Of a stretch of 29,367 nt of DNA, positions 17,976 to 24,631 are shown piece by piece (the stretch's first letter is position 1; every line of letters starts with the position of its first letter). Source of the DNA: SIG701 sp045544955 (GTDB lineage: Bacteria; Bacillota; Clostridia; Oscillospirales; CAG-272); NCBI GenBank assembly GCA_045544955.1, contig JAZPZY010000083.1, positions 1-29,367 on the forward strand, written 5' to 3'. Under the pieces are notes generated by a model. That model was not told where the DNA came from, did not search any database, and was given only the letters and a program-made list of their open reading frames with translations. Made by a program: the position numbers and the translations under genes.

Positions 17976-18410
17976 TTATTTCTGATTCTTCCGACGGTCC
18001 AGATAATTCTGCAGAATCAGCGTAGCGGACAACTCGTCCACGGAGGACTTCCGCTTTTTGCCGCTGACACCGGAATCGGACAAAAACCGATGGGCGGACA
18101 CGGTGGTGAGTCTCTCGTCCATAAGTTCCACGGGAAGACCGGTCAGCTCCGCCACCATATCGGCGTATGCTTTCACACGCTCGGCACGGGGGCCGGCGGT
18201 GCCGTTCATATTGAGGGGATTGCCGATAATGATCCGGGCAACGCCCTTTTCTTTGGCGAAGGCAGCAGTCTGCTCGGCGGTTTTTCTAAGATTCTCACTC
18301 TTGATGCAACCGGCACCGGTAGCGAGAAATCCCATGGGATCGGACAGGGCAAGGCCGGTACGGGCATCCCCAAAATCCACCCCTAAACAAATTTCGTATT
18401 TATCAGCCAT
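17976..18410 (-). CDS. ruvX: Putative pre-16S rRNA nuclease / Holliday junction resolvase, YqgF family
   Basis: A 144-residue RNase H-fold protein. The opening GVDFGDARTGLALSD carries the first catalytic Asp. GNPLNMNGTAGPRAERV and the DERLTTVSAHRFL motif with its acidic residues follow, then SVDELSATLILQNYLD near the end, all standard for YqgF. The family processes pre-16S rRNA and was first proposed as a Holliday junction resolvase. The start at 18410 follows GGAGGAGGAGG. It overlaps the lipoprotein gene upstream by 8 bases, so translation is probably coupled, and it is last in the operon. Confidence 0.95.
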   Translation of the reverse strand: MADKYEICLGVDFGDARTGLALSDPMGFLATGAGCIKSENLRKTAEQTAAFAKEKGVARIIIGNPLNMNGTAGPRAERVKAYADMVAELTGLPVELMDERLTTVSAHRFLSDSGVSGKKRKSSVDELSATLILQNYLDRRKNQK

Positions 18411-19155
18411 ACACTGTTTCCTCCTCCTCCGTTTTCGCATACGGAATGCCCAAAAGGGAGGCGGCCGCCTCCATGGCTTCTCCGTACGCCATACCGGGGA
18501 TAATCGTTTCATGATAGAGAATTTCGAGAAGTGCCCAATCGATGGGTGCGGGACGTACGGAGCCGTTATATCCCTCGTAAAACACACTCTCGGGGAACGC
18601 ATAGGAATCGGACGTAAGCCCCAGCGACTGCAGAAGCTCCTCACAGATCACCGACGTCTTGGCGTTCCGGGGCGAAATATTGGACGCCACGCCGGCCTGT
18701 GCCTCCAGGATTATGCCGGTGGATTTCTGAAAGGAGAACTGGGACATGCCGCTGGAGGTCTCGGCCCGCTCACCGAAATAATCGGCAAGATCCCCCTGCA
18801 TCACGAAATGCAGGCGGAAATTCGCCGCGGCTTCCGTTTCCGCATACCGGATACCGGGAAAGCCGTCGATTCCGTTCAGCCGATCCATCAGATCCGCAAC
18901 GACGGCCACCTCGTCCTCGCCGTATTCCCCATCGATCCACAGGGCGATCTCGTCCTCCCATTTGCACAGCGTACCCCGGTAGCCGCCGTACTCACTGCCG
19001 AAGGCGATCCCGGCAAAATAAGACAGGATCTGCTCCGGCGTATATCCCTCTGCCCGGACGACCGCACTCCCGGCGGACACGGGCTTATGGGAACGGCAGG
19101 CGATCAGCGGCAAAAGGCAGAGGAGGCAAAGGACGGCAAGAATACACCGACGCAT
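18403..19155 (-). CDS. Lipoprotein with DUF2927 domain
   Basis: A 250-residue exported protein. The N-terminal hydrophobic segment ends in a lipobox, L-I-A-C with Cys20, so it should be lipid-anchored outside the membrane. The C-terminal part has the DUF2927 pattern: CEELLQSLGLTSDSY, then PESVFYEGYNG, then LLEILYHETIIPGM. The function of the family is not established; the conserved Glu-Glu and distant motif recall metallopeptidase-like proteins, without proof. Its start overlaps the kinase stop (TGATG) and its end overlaps ruvX by 8 bases, placing it firmly in this operon. Confidence 0.85.
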   Translation of the reverse strand: MRRCILAVLCLLCLLPLIACRSHKPVSAGSAVVRAEGYTPEQILSYFAGIAFGSEYGGYRGTLCKWEDEIALWIDGEYGEDEVAVVADLMDRLNGIDGFPGIRYAETEAAANFRLHFVMQGDLADYFGERAETSSGMSQFSFQKSTGIILEAQAGVASNISPRNAKTSVICEELLQSLGLTSDSYAFPESVFYEGYNGSVRPAPIDWALLEILYHETIIPGMAYGEAMEAAASLLGIPYAKTEEEETVYG

Positions 19156-20087
19156 CAGCGCATCGGGTGCTCTTCAGCAAACGCCAGCACCTCTTTCAGA
19201 GTAGGAATGGACGAATAGGCCCCGGGACGGGACACGCCGATGGCGGCGGCACAGTTGGCAAGATGGGCCGCTTCTTCAATCGGTTTGCCCTCCATATAGA
19301 AATGCACCAGAGCGGCGGTAAAGGTATCCCCTGCCGCCGTGGTATCTGCCACGGGCACCGGGATCGCCGGAATGATGCGGTAATGCTTGCCGTCGTAAAT
19401 ATACGCACCCCGCTTGCCGATCTTGATTACGATATATTTGGCGTCCACCATGGTGGACAGTTTGATGGCGGCGCTGAGGCAGCCTTCCCCGTCTTTCGTA
19501 TCGATGCCGGTAAAGATCTTTGCCTCCGTTTCGTTGGGGGAAAATATCTCCATCCGCCCCAGTGCCTCCAGCGGGAAATCCGCCCGGGCAGGGCCCGCAT
19601 CCACAAACAGGGGAATATTCATTTCCCGTGCAAACTGTGCGGCCGCCAGCACCGGCTTATCCGGAATCTCAAACTGGAGATACACCGCATCGGGATAGCA
19701 GGTAAACGCCTCCTCCACATCTGCGGGGGACAGTTTTTCGTTGGAGCCGGGATAGACGATGATGCGGTTCGCGCCGTCCTCCTCCACGAGAATGGAGGCA
19801 AGGCCGGTGGCCGCCGCTTTATCCCGGAAAATGAAACGGGTGTCGATGCCCTCCCGTTCATACACGGAGAGCAGGCGGTTTCCGTTTCCGTCCGTTCCCA
19901 GCCGCGTACAGAACACGCAGTCGTCCCCCATACGGGCAAAGGTAACGGCACTGTTGCCGCCCTTTCCGCCGGGAACGTAGCTGTATCCGGCCGATTCCAC
20001 CACCGTTTCACCGGCGTACGGGATCCGGCGCATCCGCTGTACGAAATCCAGATTGGCGGAGCTGACTACAAGGATTCTCTTTTTCAT
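19155..20087 (-). CDS. PfkB family carbohydrate kinase, ribokinase-like
   Basis: A 310-residue cytoplasmic sugar kinase. It has the PfkB features in order: the N-terminal NLDFV, the glycine-rich GGKGGNSAVTFARMG (residues 40-54), the ATP-site region FSPNETEA, and the C-terminal signature DTTAAGDTFTAAL with Asp254 as catalytic base. Overall similarity in layout is to ribokinase (rbsK), which phosphorylates ribose at O5, but the sugar cannot be fixed from sequence and no ribose transporter adjoins it. AAGGAG lies 7 bases before the ATG. It follows nrdG by 50 bases on the same strand. Confidence 0.92.
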   Translation of the reverse strand: MKKRILVVSSANLDFVQRMRRIPYAGETVVESAGYSYVPGGKGGNSAVTFARMGDDCVFCTRLGTDGNGNRLLSVYEREGIDTRFIFRDKAAATGLASILVEEDGANRIIVYPGSNEKLSPADVEEAFTCYPDAVYLQFEIPDKPVLAAAQFAREMNIPLFVDAGPARADFPLEALGRMEIFSPNETEAKIFTGIDTKDGEGCLSAAIKLSTMVDAKYIVIKIGKRGAYIYDGKHYRIIPAIPVPVADTTAAGDTFTAALVHFYMEGKPIEEAAHLANCAAAIGVSRPGAYSSIPTLKEVLAFAEEHPMR

Positions 20088-20137
20088 ACGGCTCTCCTTA
20101 TCGGTATATTTTCCACAGAATATTTCAAAAGCGGTAA

Positions 20138-20716
20138 TTATCCCCGCAGGGACGTGGGATGGTCAAAATCCAGCAGCTGTGCCGCGGTGGAATTAGGGTA
20201 GCAGGTCACGTCCAGGATCCGCTGGTTGCGGCTGCCCCGGAATTTCAGATTCAGATCCCGCTCCGCCAGAACGAAAGGCCCGTCCACCAGATAATTGGTA
20301 ACGGTGAGAAGCTCCTTTACCGAAGGCTCCGTCTCTGCCCGCTCCAGAAGCTTTTCATAGGTGAAGCCGGTATAGGTCATCACGTCAAGACCTGCCGCCC
20401 GGGCGGCTTTGCCGATGGCGGCCAGCTCGTGCCCCCAGAGGAACGGCTCTCCGCCGGAAAACGTAACGCCTTTGAGAAGGGGATTTTCCTTTATGGCATT
20501 CCAGATGCGGGTGGTAGTACTCATATACCCGCCCTCGGGATCGTGGGATTCCGGATTATGACAGCCGGGGCAATGGTGGGGACATCCCTGTACGAAAACT
20601 ACCAGGCGGAGCTTCGGGCCGTCCACAATGGACTCCCGCGCTACGCCAAACAGGCGGATGGGCATCTCCTCCACAGTAATTTCGGATGTATGAGAATAGC
20701 GTGGCGTATGTAACAT
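20138..20716 (-). CDS. nrdG: Anaerobic ribonucleotide reductase activating protein (radical SAM)
   Basis: A 192-residue radical SAM enzyme that generates the glycyl radical on the class III reductase NrdD. The cluster motif is C-x-x-x-C-x-x-C (Cys45, Cys49, Cys52, CPHHCPGC), followed by SGGEP (residues 87-91). The VARESIVDGP segment before the cluster is typical. The first ATG follows AAGGA by 5 bases; an internal ATG (residue 18) is possible but its ribosome site is too close. No nrdD is in the window, which is unusual since the two are often adjacent. It is first in the operon with the kinase, lipoprotein and ruvX. Confidence 0.94.
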   Translation of the reverse strand: MLHTPRYSHTSEITVEEMPIRLFGVARESIVDGPKLRLVVFVQGCPHHCPGCHNPESHDPEGGYMSTTTRIWNAIKENPLLKGVTFSGGEPFLWGHELAAIGKAARAAGLDVMTYTGFTYEKLLERAETEPSVKELLTVTNYLVDGPFVLAERDLNLKFRGSRNQRILDVTCYPNSTAAQLLDFDHPTSLRG

Positions 20717-20772
20717 ATTTTTCCTTCTTTGCTTTTTGTCTGCCGTCCTGGGCGAAAAATTCTTCTATATAT

Positions 20773-20801
20773 ATTATACGGCAAAATCCTCCCAAAATCA
20801 A
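20773..20801 (-). promoter_or_regulatory. Promoter of the nrdG–kinase–lipoprotein–ruvX operon
   Basis: Minus strand: TTGATT (20796-20801), 17-base spacer, TATAAT (20773-20778), about 50 bases before nrdG. It is divergent from the promoter of the small Cys-rich protein. Confidence 0.8.
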
Positions 20802-20873
20802 CACCGGAGAAAAAAGAATCTTTTGCCGTCCGGCGGAAAGGATAAAAATTCACAAAAAAATATATACTATCTA

Positions 20874-20901
20874 TTGCATTGCGGATTTTTTGTGATATAA
20901 T
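20874..20901 (+). promoter_or_regulatory. Promoter of the Cys/Asp-rich small membrane protein
   Basis: TTGCAT (20874-20879), 16-base spacer, TATAAT (20896-20901), followed by the strong ribosome site AAAGGAGG. Confidence 0.75.
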
Positions 20902-20937
20902 AATTTTGTAAAGATATTTTTTAAAGGAGGTTCCGTT

Positions 20938-21225
20938 ATGAACTGGGATTATTTCAATCTGCTGAAAAAGCATGAAGAAGAGAAGAAGAGCAGTGCCTTG
21001 AAGGCCGTTTTGATCACCGTAGGCGTGGTCGCTGCCGTAGCCGCTGCCGCCGTTGTGGTATATACCATTTTCAAGAAGTATTTCACCATCACCTTTGAAT
21101 GCGATGACTGCGACGGATGCTGCGATGACGATTGCTGCTTCGACGAGTGCGAAGGCATCGACGAGCCCATCTGCTGCTGCGACGCAGAGGACGAGTGCGA
21201 CGCCCCCGAGGCCACTGAGGCATAA
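20938..21225 (+). CDS. Small membrane protein with Cys/Asp-rich tail
   Basis: A 95-residue protein I cannot assign to a named family. A charged N-terminus (residues 1-20) is followed by a single Ala/Val-rich membrane segment (about 21-45). The acidic tail holds 11 cysteines at 55, 58, 61, 62, 66, 67, 71, 79, 80, 81 and 87, among many Asp and Glu. Such a tail could bind metal or form several disulfides; neither is shown. AAAGGAGG lies 7 bases before the ATG, and the gene has its own promoter and terminator, so it is a well-supported monocistronic gene. The low-complexity tail is read with normal codons. Confidence 0.85.
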   Translation: MNWDYFNLLKKHEEEKKSSALKAVLITVGVVAAVAAAAVVVYTIFKKYFTITFECDDCDGCCDDDCCFDECEGIDEPICCCDAEDECDAPEATEA

Positions 21226-21244
21226 TCTTTTCGGAAAACAAAAG

Positions 21245-21275
21245 GCGGATGCTTTTGCATCCGCTTTTTTCTTTT
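21245..21275 (+). terminator. Terminator of the small Cys-rich protein gene
   Basis: An 8-bp stem GCGGATGC/GCATCCGC (21245-21252 and 21257-21264) has a TTTT loop and is followed by TTTTTTCTTTTTTT. Confidence 0.92.
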
Positions 21276-21288
21276 TTTCTGTTTCCTC

Positions 21289-21340
21289 TTGACAAACGTC
21301 ACGGAAAGAAGTATAATTATTCCAGTGAATGGACTAATTA
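21289..21340 (+). promoter_or_regulatory. Consensus promoter with dyad operator for the ROK–aminotransferase operon
   Basis: TTGACA (21289-21294), 17-base spacer, TATAAT (21312-21317). An inverted repeat with 11-base arms, TAATTATTCCA and TGGACTAATTA (21314-21324 and 21330-21340), has a 5-base spacer and one mismatch. It covers the -10 end and the transcription start. The first gene of the transcript is a ROK repressor, so autorepression through this site is likely. Confidence 0.88.
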
Positions 21341-21363
21341 AAAGTGGGGGGAGGGAAAACCGC

Positions 21364-22473
21364 TTGAATACCAGCCAGCAACAGATGAAAGAAGCCAATG
21401 AGAAAACGCTGTTCCGCCTGGTGCGCGAGCACGTTTCCCTATCCCGGGCCGATCTTCGGCGGCTTACCGGATTCAGCCCCACCACCGTGTCCTCTCTGGC
21501 AGACAGTCTCATCGAACGGGGCCTGTTTTTGGAAACGGGCGTAAAGGAAGTAAAAACCAGCGGACGGAAGGCAACGCTTCTGCAGGTAAATCCGGAGGGC
21601 GGTTATTTTCTGTGCGTATACGTAGGCAAGAAAATTACCGTGGTGGACTGTCTGGATCTTTCCTTCCGCACCGTGCACCATTTTGAAACGGAGACCACGG
21701 CACTTTTGCCGCTGGCCGAAAAAATTGCCGCCGCCGCGCTGTCCTTCTACGAAAAGCATCCGGCCACGCTTGCGGTAATCACCGCCTTTTCCGGCACGGT
21801 AAAGCATAACGAGATCCGTTCTTCCGTATTTATCAGCACGGACGGGGCAGCAGAATTCGTGCAGCGGATGCGTACCATGCTGCCTGACGGAGATATTCCC
21901 TTTTATCTTCTCAACGACTCTTCCCTTGCGGCCTATGCGGAAACCACCGTGGACAGAAATCTTGAGAATATCATCACCGTGGATATAGACGACGGCGTAG
22001 GCTCCGGTATTCTGGTGAAGGGACATCTGTTCACCGGGGCGGACGGCATGGCCGGCGAGATCGGGCACACAACCATCGACTGCCGGGGCAAAGAATGTGC
22101 CTGCGGAAGCCGGGGCTGTCTGGAGTTATACGTATCGATCCCCGCCATTGTGGACAGATGCCGAAAGACAGATCCTGCGGTTGAGACCTTTCAGCAGGTC
22201 GTATGGGCGGCGGACCGGTTCTGGGAGATCCTTGCAGACACGGCGGATCTGCTCTCCTTCGGCCTTGTGAACGCCGTTAACCTGTTTGATCCCCAGAAGA
22301 TCGTTCTGTCCGGGCCGCTCACCCGGCTGGGCGACCGGTTTCTGGACGCCGTCCGCTTTCATACACACAAGCGGCTCATTACCCCCACGGTATCCATTGA
22401 ATACTCGTCCCTCACGGGCAATCCCGTTACCATAGGCGGTGCCAAATTCGCCTTTGATCATATTTTAATTTAA
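21364..22473 (+). CDS. ROK family transcriptional repressor
   Basis: A 369-residue regulator. The N-terminal winged helix (about residues 10-60: NEKTLFRLVREH, LSRADLRRLTGFSPTTVSSL) is followed by a ROK sugar-binding domain. That domain has the zinc signature GH...C-x-C-G-x-x-G-C-x-E (His235, Cys245, Cys247, Cys252) and the loop DDGVGSGILVKG. ROK repressors such as XylR or NagC release DNA on binding a sugar or sugar phosphate. The start is a TTG at 21364, 8 bases after GGGAGGG; an ATG frame from 21289 would begin inside the -35 box and is excluded. The aminotransferase gene follows after 23 bases. Confidence 0.92.
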   Translation: MNTSQQQMKEANEKTLFRLVREHVSLSRADLRRLTGFSPTTVSSLADSLIERGLFLETGVKEVKTSGRKATLLQVNPEGGYFLCVYVGKKITVVDCLDLSFRTVHHFETETTALLPLAEKIAAAALSFYEKHPATLAVITAFSGTVKHNEIRSSVFISTDGAAEFVQRMRTMLPDGDIPFYLLNDSSLAAYAETTVDRNLENIITVDIDDGVGSGILVKGHLFTGADGMAGEIGHTTIDCRGKECACGSRGCLELYVSIPAIVDRCRKTDPAVETFQQVVWAADRFWEILADTADLLSFGLVNAVNLFDPQKIVLSGPLTRLGDRFLDAVRFHTHKRLITPTVSIEYSSLTGNPVTIGGAKFAFDHILI

Positions 22474-22496
22474 TATCACTTAAGGAGGATACTCTC

Positions 22497-23768
22497 ATGG
22501 AAAAGAAAGACGTCGTTATGAACGGTCCCGACATCGCACGGCTGGGCTTCCCCGGCTGGCCCCAGTTCAACCCCAAGTCCTACGAGGACATCATCGCTCC
22601 GCTGAAGGAAGGCAAGGTAAACTACTGGACCGGCGAAAAAGGAAGAGAATTTGAAGAAATGTTCGCCAAATGGGCAGGTGCCAAAATGGCCATCTCCTGC
22701 ACCAACGGCACGGCAGCTCTGCACATTGCGCTGGGCAGCCTGGGCGTAGGCCCCGGTGACGAGGTCATCGTTCCGTCCTACTCCTTCATCGCTTCCTCCT
22801 TCTCTGCCGTACAGGCAGGTGCCATCCCGGTATTTGCCGACGTAACCGAGGATCACACCATTGATCCCGACGGCATTGAAAAGCTGATCACGAAACGCAC
22901 CAAGGCCATCATCGTAGTGCATCTGTACGGCGTGGTCTGCGACATGGGCAAGATCCTTGCCATTGCCAAAAAGCACGATCTGAAGGTAGTGGAGGACTGT
23001 GCGCAGTGCATCGGCGGTGAGTTCCAGGGCAAAAAGATCGGCACCATCGGTGACGTGGGCTGTTTCTCCTTCTGCCAGTCCAAGCACTTCACCACCGGCG
23101 GTGAAGGCGGTATGGTTCTTACCAACGACGAGGATCTGGGCTGGGAGTGCCGCTCCTTCCGCGATCACGGATACGACGTGCGTGCCCGTATGAACATGCT
23201 GGCACTGGAAGGCAAGCTGCCTTACATCCACCGCCGCGTCGGCTTCAACTACCGCATGACGGAGATCCAGTCCATCATCGGTATCAACGAGCTGGCACGT
23301 TTTGACGACTGGAACATGCCCCGCCGTCTGAAATATGCAAAAATGTACGACGAGGCTCTCGCCGGCGTGAAGGGCATTAAACACCTGCCCCACAACAGCG
23401 AGGAGAGAAAGAACGCCTACTGGTGGTATCCCGTAACGCTGGATCTCACAAAGCTTAATTGCAAGGCACAGGACGTTCTCGCCGAGCTTGTGGAGATGGG
23501 TATTCCCTGCCACGGCATCCAGTGGCCGGAAGCCTACGAGGAAAAGGCGTACAAGGAGCACGGCGGCTTCGGCTCCTGCAAGTTCCCCTTTGAATCGAAG
23601 GAATACACCGATCCGAAATCGGCCGACTACACAAACGTGCTCTGCCCGGTGGCAAAGAGCCTCCGCGATATGACCGTTTGTCTCTTCCTCCATCCCTCCT
23701 GGGAAGAGGAGCACGTAAACGCCTGCATCGCCGCTTTGAAGGACATTCTGGCAAAGCACGCAAAATAA
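22497..23768 (+). CDS. DegT/DnrJ/EryC1/StrS family PLP-dependent aminotransferase
   Basis: A 423-residue fold-type I sugar aminotransferase. The PLP lysine is Lys196 in CQSKHFTTGGEGG. The cofactor Asp/Gln site is VVEDCAQCIGGEF, and SCTNGTAALHIAL and PSYSFIASSFS are standard family blocks. The N-terminal GFPGWPQF resembles scyllo-inosose and 2-deoxy-scyllo-inosose aminotransferases (StsC-like) more than nucleotide-sugar ones; that is from memory. It transfers an amino group, usually from glutamate or glutamine, to a keto sugar or keto inositol. AGGAGG lies 8 bases before the ATG. It sits downstream of a ROK repressor, implying sugar-responsive expression. No glycosyltransferase or NDP-sugar gene is near. 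Confidence 0.92.
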   Translation: MEKKDVVMNGPDIARLGFPGWPQFNPKSYEDIIAPLKEGKVNYWTGEKGREFEEMFAKWAGAKMAISCTNGTAALHIALGSLGVGPGDEVIVPSYSFIASSFSAVQAGAIPVFADVTEDHTIDPDGIEKLITKRTKAIIVVHLYGVVCDMGKILAIAKKHDLKVVEDCAQCIGGEFQGKKIGTIGDVGCFSFCQSKHFTTGGEGGMVLTNDEDLGWECRSFRDHGYDVRARMNMLALEGKLPYIHRRVGFNYRMTEIQSIIGINELARFDDWNMPRRLKYAKMYDEALAGVKGIKHLPHNSEERKNAYWWYPVTLDLTKLNCKAQDVLAELVEMGIPCHGIQWPEAYEEKAYKEHGGFGSCKFPFESKEYTDPKSADYTNVLCPVAKSLRDMTVCLFLHPSWEEEHVNACIAALKDILAKHAK

Positions 23769-23780
23769 TCCCCCAACGCC

Positions 23781-23809
23781 TTGACAACCGCACGGGCTTA
23801 TGATACAAT
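23781..23809 (+). promoter_or_regulatory. Promoter of the manganese riboswitch–mntP transcript
   Basis: TTGACA (23781-23786), 17-base spacer, TACAAT (23804-23809). The predicted start is just before the aptamer P1 strand at 23819. Confidence 0.85.
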
Positions 23810-23817
23810 TATTAAAG

Positions 23818-23937
23818 TATGAGGGAGTAGCAAGCGCGCCCGGCGTAGCAAGTCAACACCCCTGACCGAAAGGTCTGGCTTGTTTCAAATTGCGAGACTC
23901 ATGTATAACAGCAGTTATACATGAGTCTTTGTTTTTT
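23818..23937 (+). promoter_or_regulatory. yybP-ykoY manganese riboswitch
   Basis: The conserved GGGAGTAGC near the 5' end, CCCTGACCGAAAGGTC in the middle (GACC/GGTC stem with GAAA loop) and GCGAGACTCAT at the 3' end fit the yybP-ykoY aptamer. P1 pairs ATGAG (23819-23823) with CTCAT (23898-23902). The same CTCAT is part of a perfect 15-bp terminator stem (23895-23909 and 23914-23928, AGCA loop) followed by TTGTTTTTT. Folding of the aptamer on Mn2+ therefore excludes the terminator and turns expression on. The downstream gene is mntP, a classic target. Confidence 0.93.
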
Positions 23938-23962
23938 CTCCCGCCGCTTTTGTGAGGTTTTT

Positions 23963-24550
23963 ATGGACACGTACGGATTTGCCTTCTTTTTCAAAAGCAT
24001 CCTTCTGGGGCTGGGGCTGGCCATGGACGCTTTTTCCGTTTCTCTTGCCAACGGACTGAATGAACCCCGGATGAAAACGGGAAAAATGTGCGGTGTAGCC
24101 GGCGTTTTCTCCGTCTTTCAGTTTGCCATGCCGCTGATCGGATGGATCTGCGTCAGCACCGTTTGCCAGTATTTCCGGATGTTTGAAAAATGCATCCCGT
24201 GGATCGCCCTTATCTTGCTTTTGTTTATCGGCGGTAAAATGCTGATGGAGGGCATCAAAAACAAGGGTGAGGAAGCACCCCAGCCGGTGCACGGCGTCGC
24301 CGCTCTGCTGCTGCAGGGCATCGCTACCTCCATTGACGCCCTCTCCGTGGGATTTACTATTGCAGAATACGATCTCGCCCACGCTCTCGTGGCCTCTCTC
24401 GTCATTGGTATCGTCACGTTTATCGTTTGCTTTGCCGGCATCTTCATCGGCAAAAAAGCAGGCACCAGACTTTCCGGGAAAGCCGGGATCCTGGGCGGTG
24501 CCATTCTCATCTTCATCGGACTTGAAATCTTCATCACCGGTCTTCTCTGA
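23963..24550 (+). CDS. mntP: Manganese efflux pump MntP
   Basis: A 195-residue membrane protein with about six hydrophobic segments arranged as two repeats. Each repeat carries the conserved Asp: MDAFSVSLANG (Asp22) and TSIDALSVGFT (Asp125), matching the residues needed for export in E. coli MntP. It removes excess Mn2+ from the cell. The start at 23963 follows GTGAGG by 5 bases; an in-frame ATG at 23921 lies within the riboswitch terminator and is rejected. Control by the upstream yybP-ykoY riboswitch fits its role. No clear terminator separates it from the P-type ATPase 81 bases downstream. Confidence 0.96.
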   Translation: MDTYGFAFFFKSILLGLGLAMDAFSVSLANGLNEPRMKTGKMCGVAGVFSVFQFAMPLIGWICVSTVCQYFRMFEKCIPWIALILLLFIGGKMLMEGIKNKGEEAPQPVHGVAALLLQGIATSIDALSVGFTIAEYDLAHALVASLVIGIVTFIVCFAGIFIGKKAGTRLSGKAGILGGAILIFIGLEIFITGLL

Positions 24551-24631
24551 CCAACCTGATACTGCCGCCGGTACTTTCGTATCGGCGTTTGTATACCCCG
24601 CAGACTATTATTTATTGAGGAGGATTTTCCA

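Noticed and set aside
21289..21363. Upstream ATG-type start for the ROK repressor
   Set aside because: It would begin at the -35 box, before transcription starts; the TTG at 21364 has a ribosome site.
23921..23962. Upstream start for MntP
   Set aside because: The ATG lies in the 3' arm of the riboswitch terminator; the start at 23963 has a ribosome site and fits the family N-terminus.
24553..24590. Terminator between mntP and the ATPase
   Set aside because: CCGGTAC/GTATCGG forms only 7 bp with a G-U pair and no U-tract follows.
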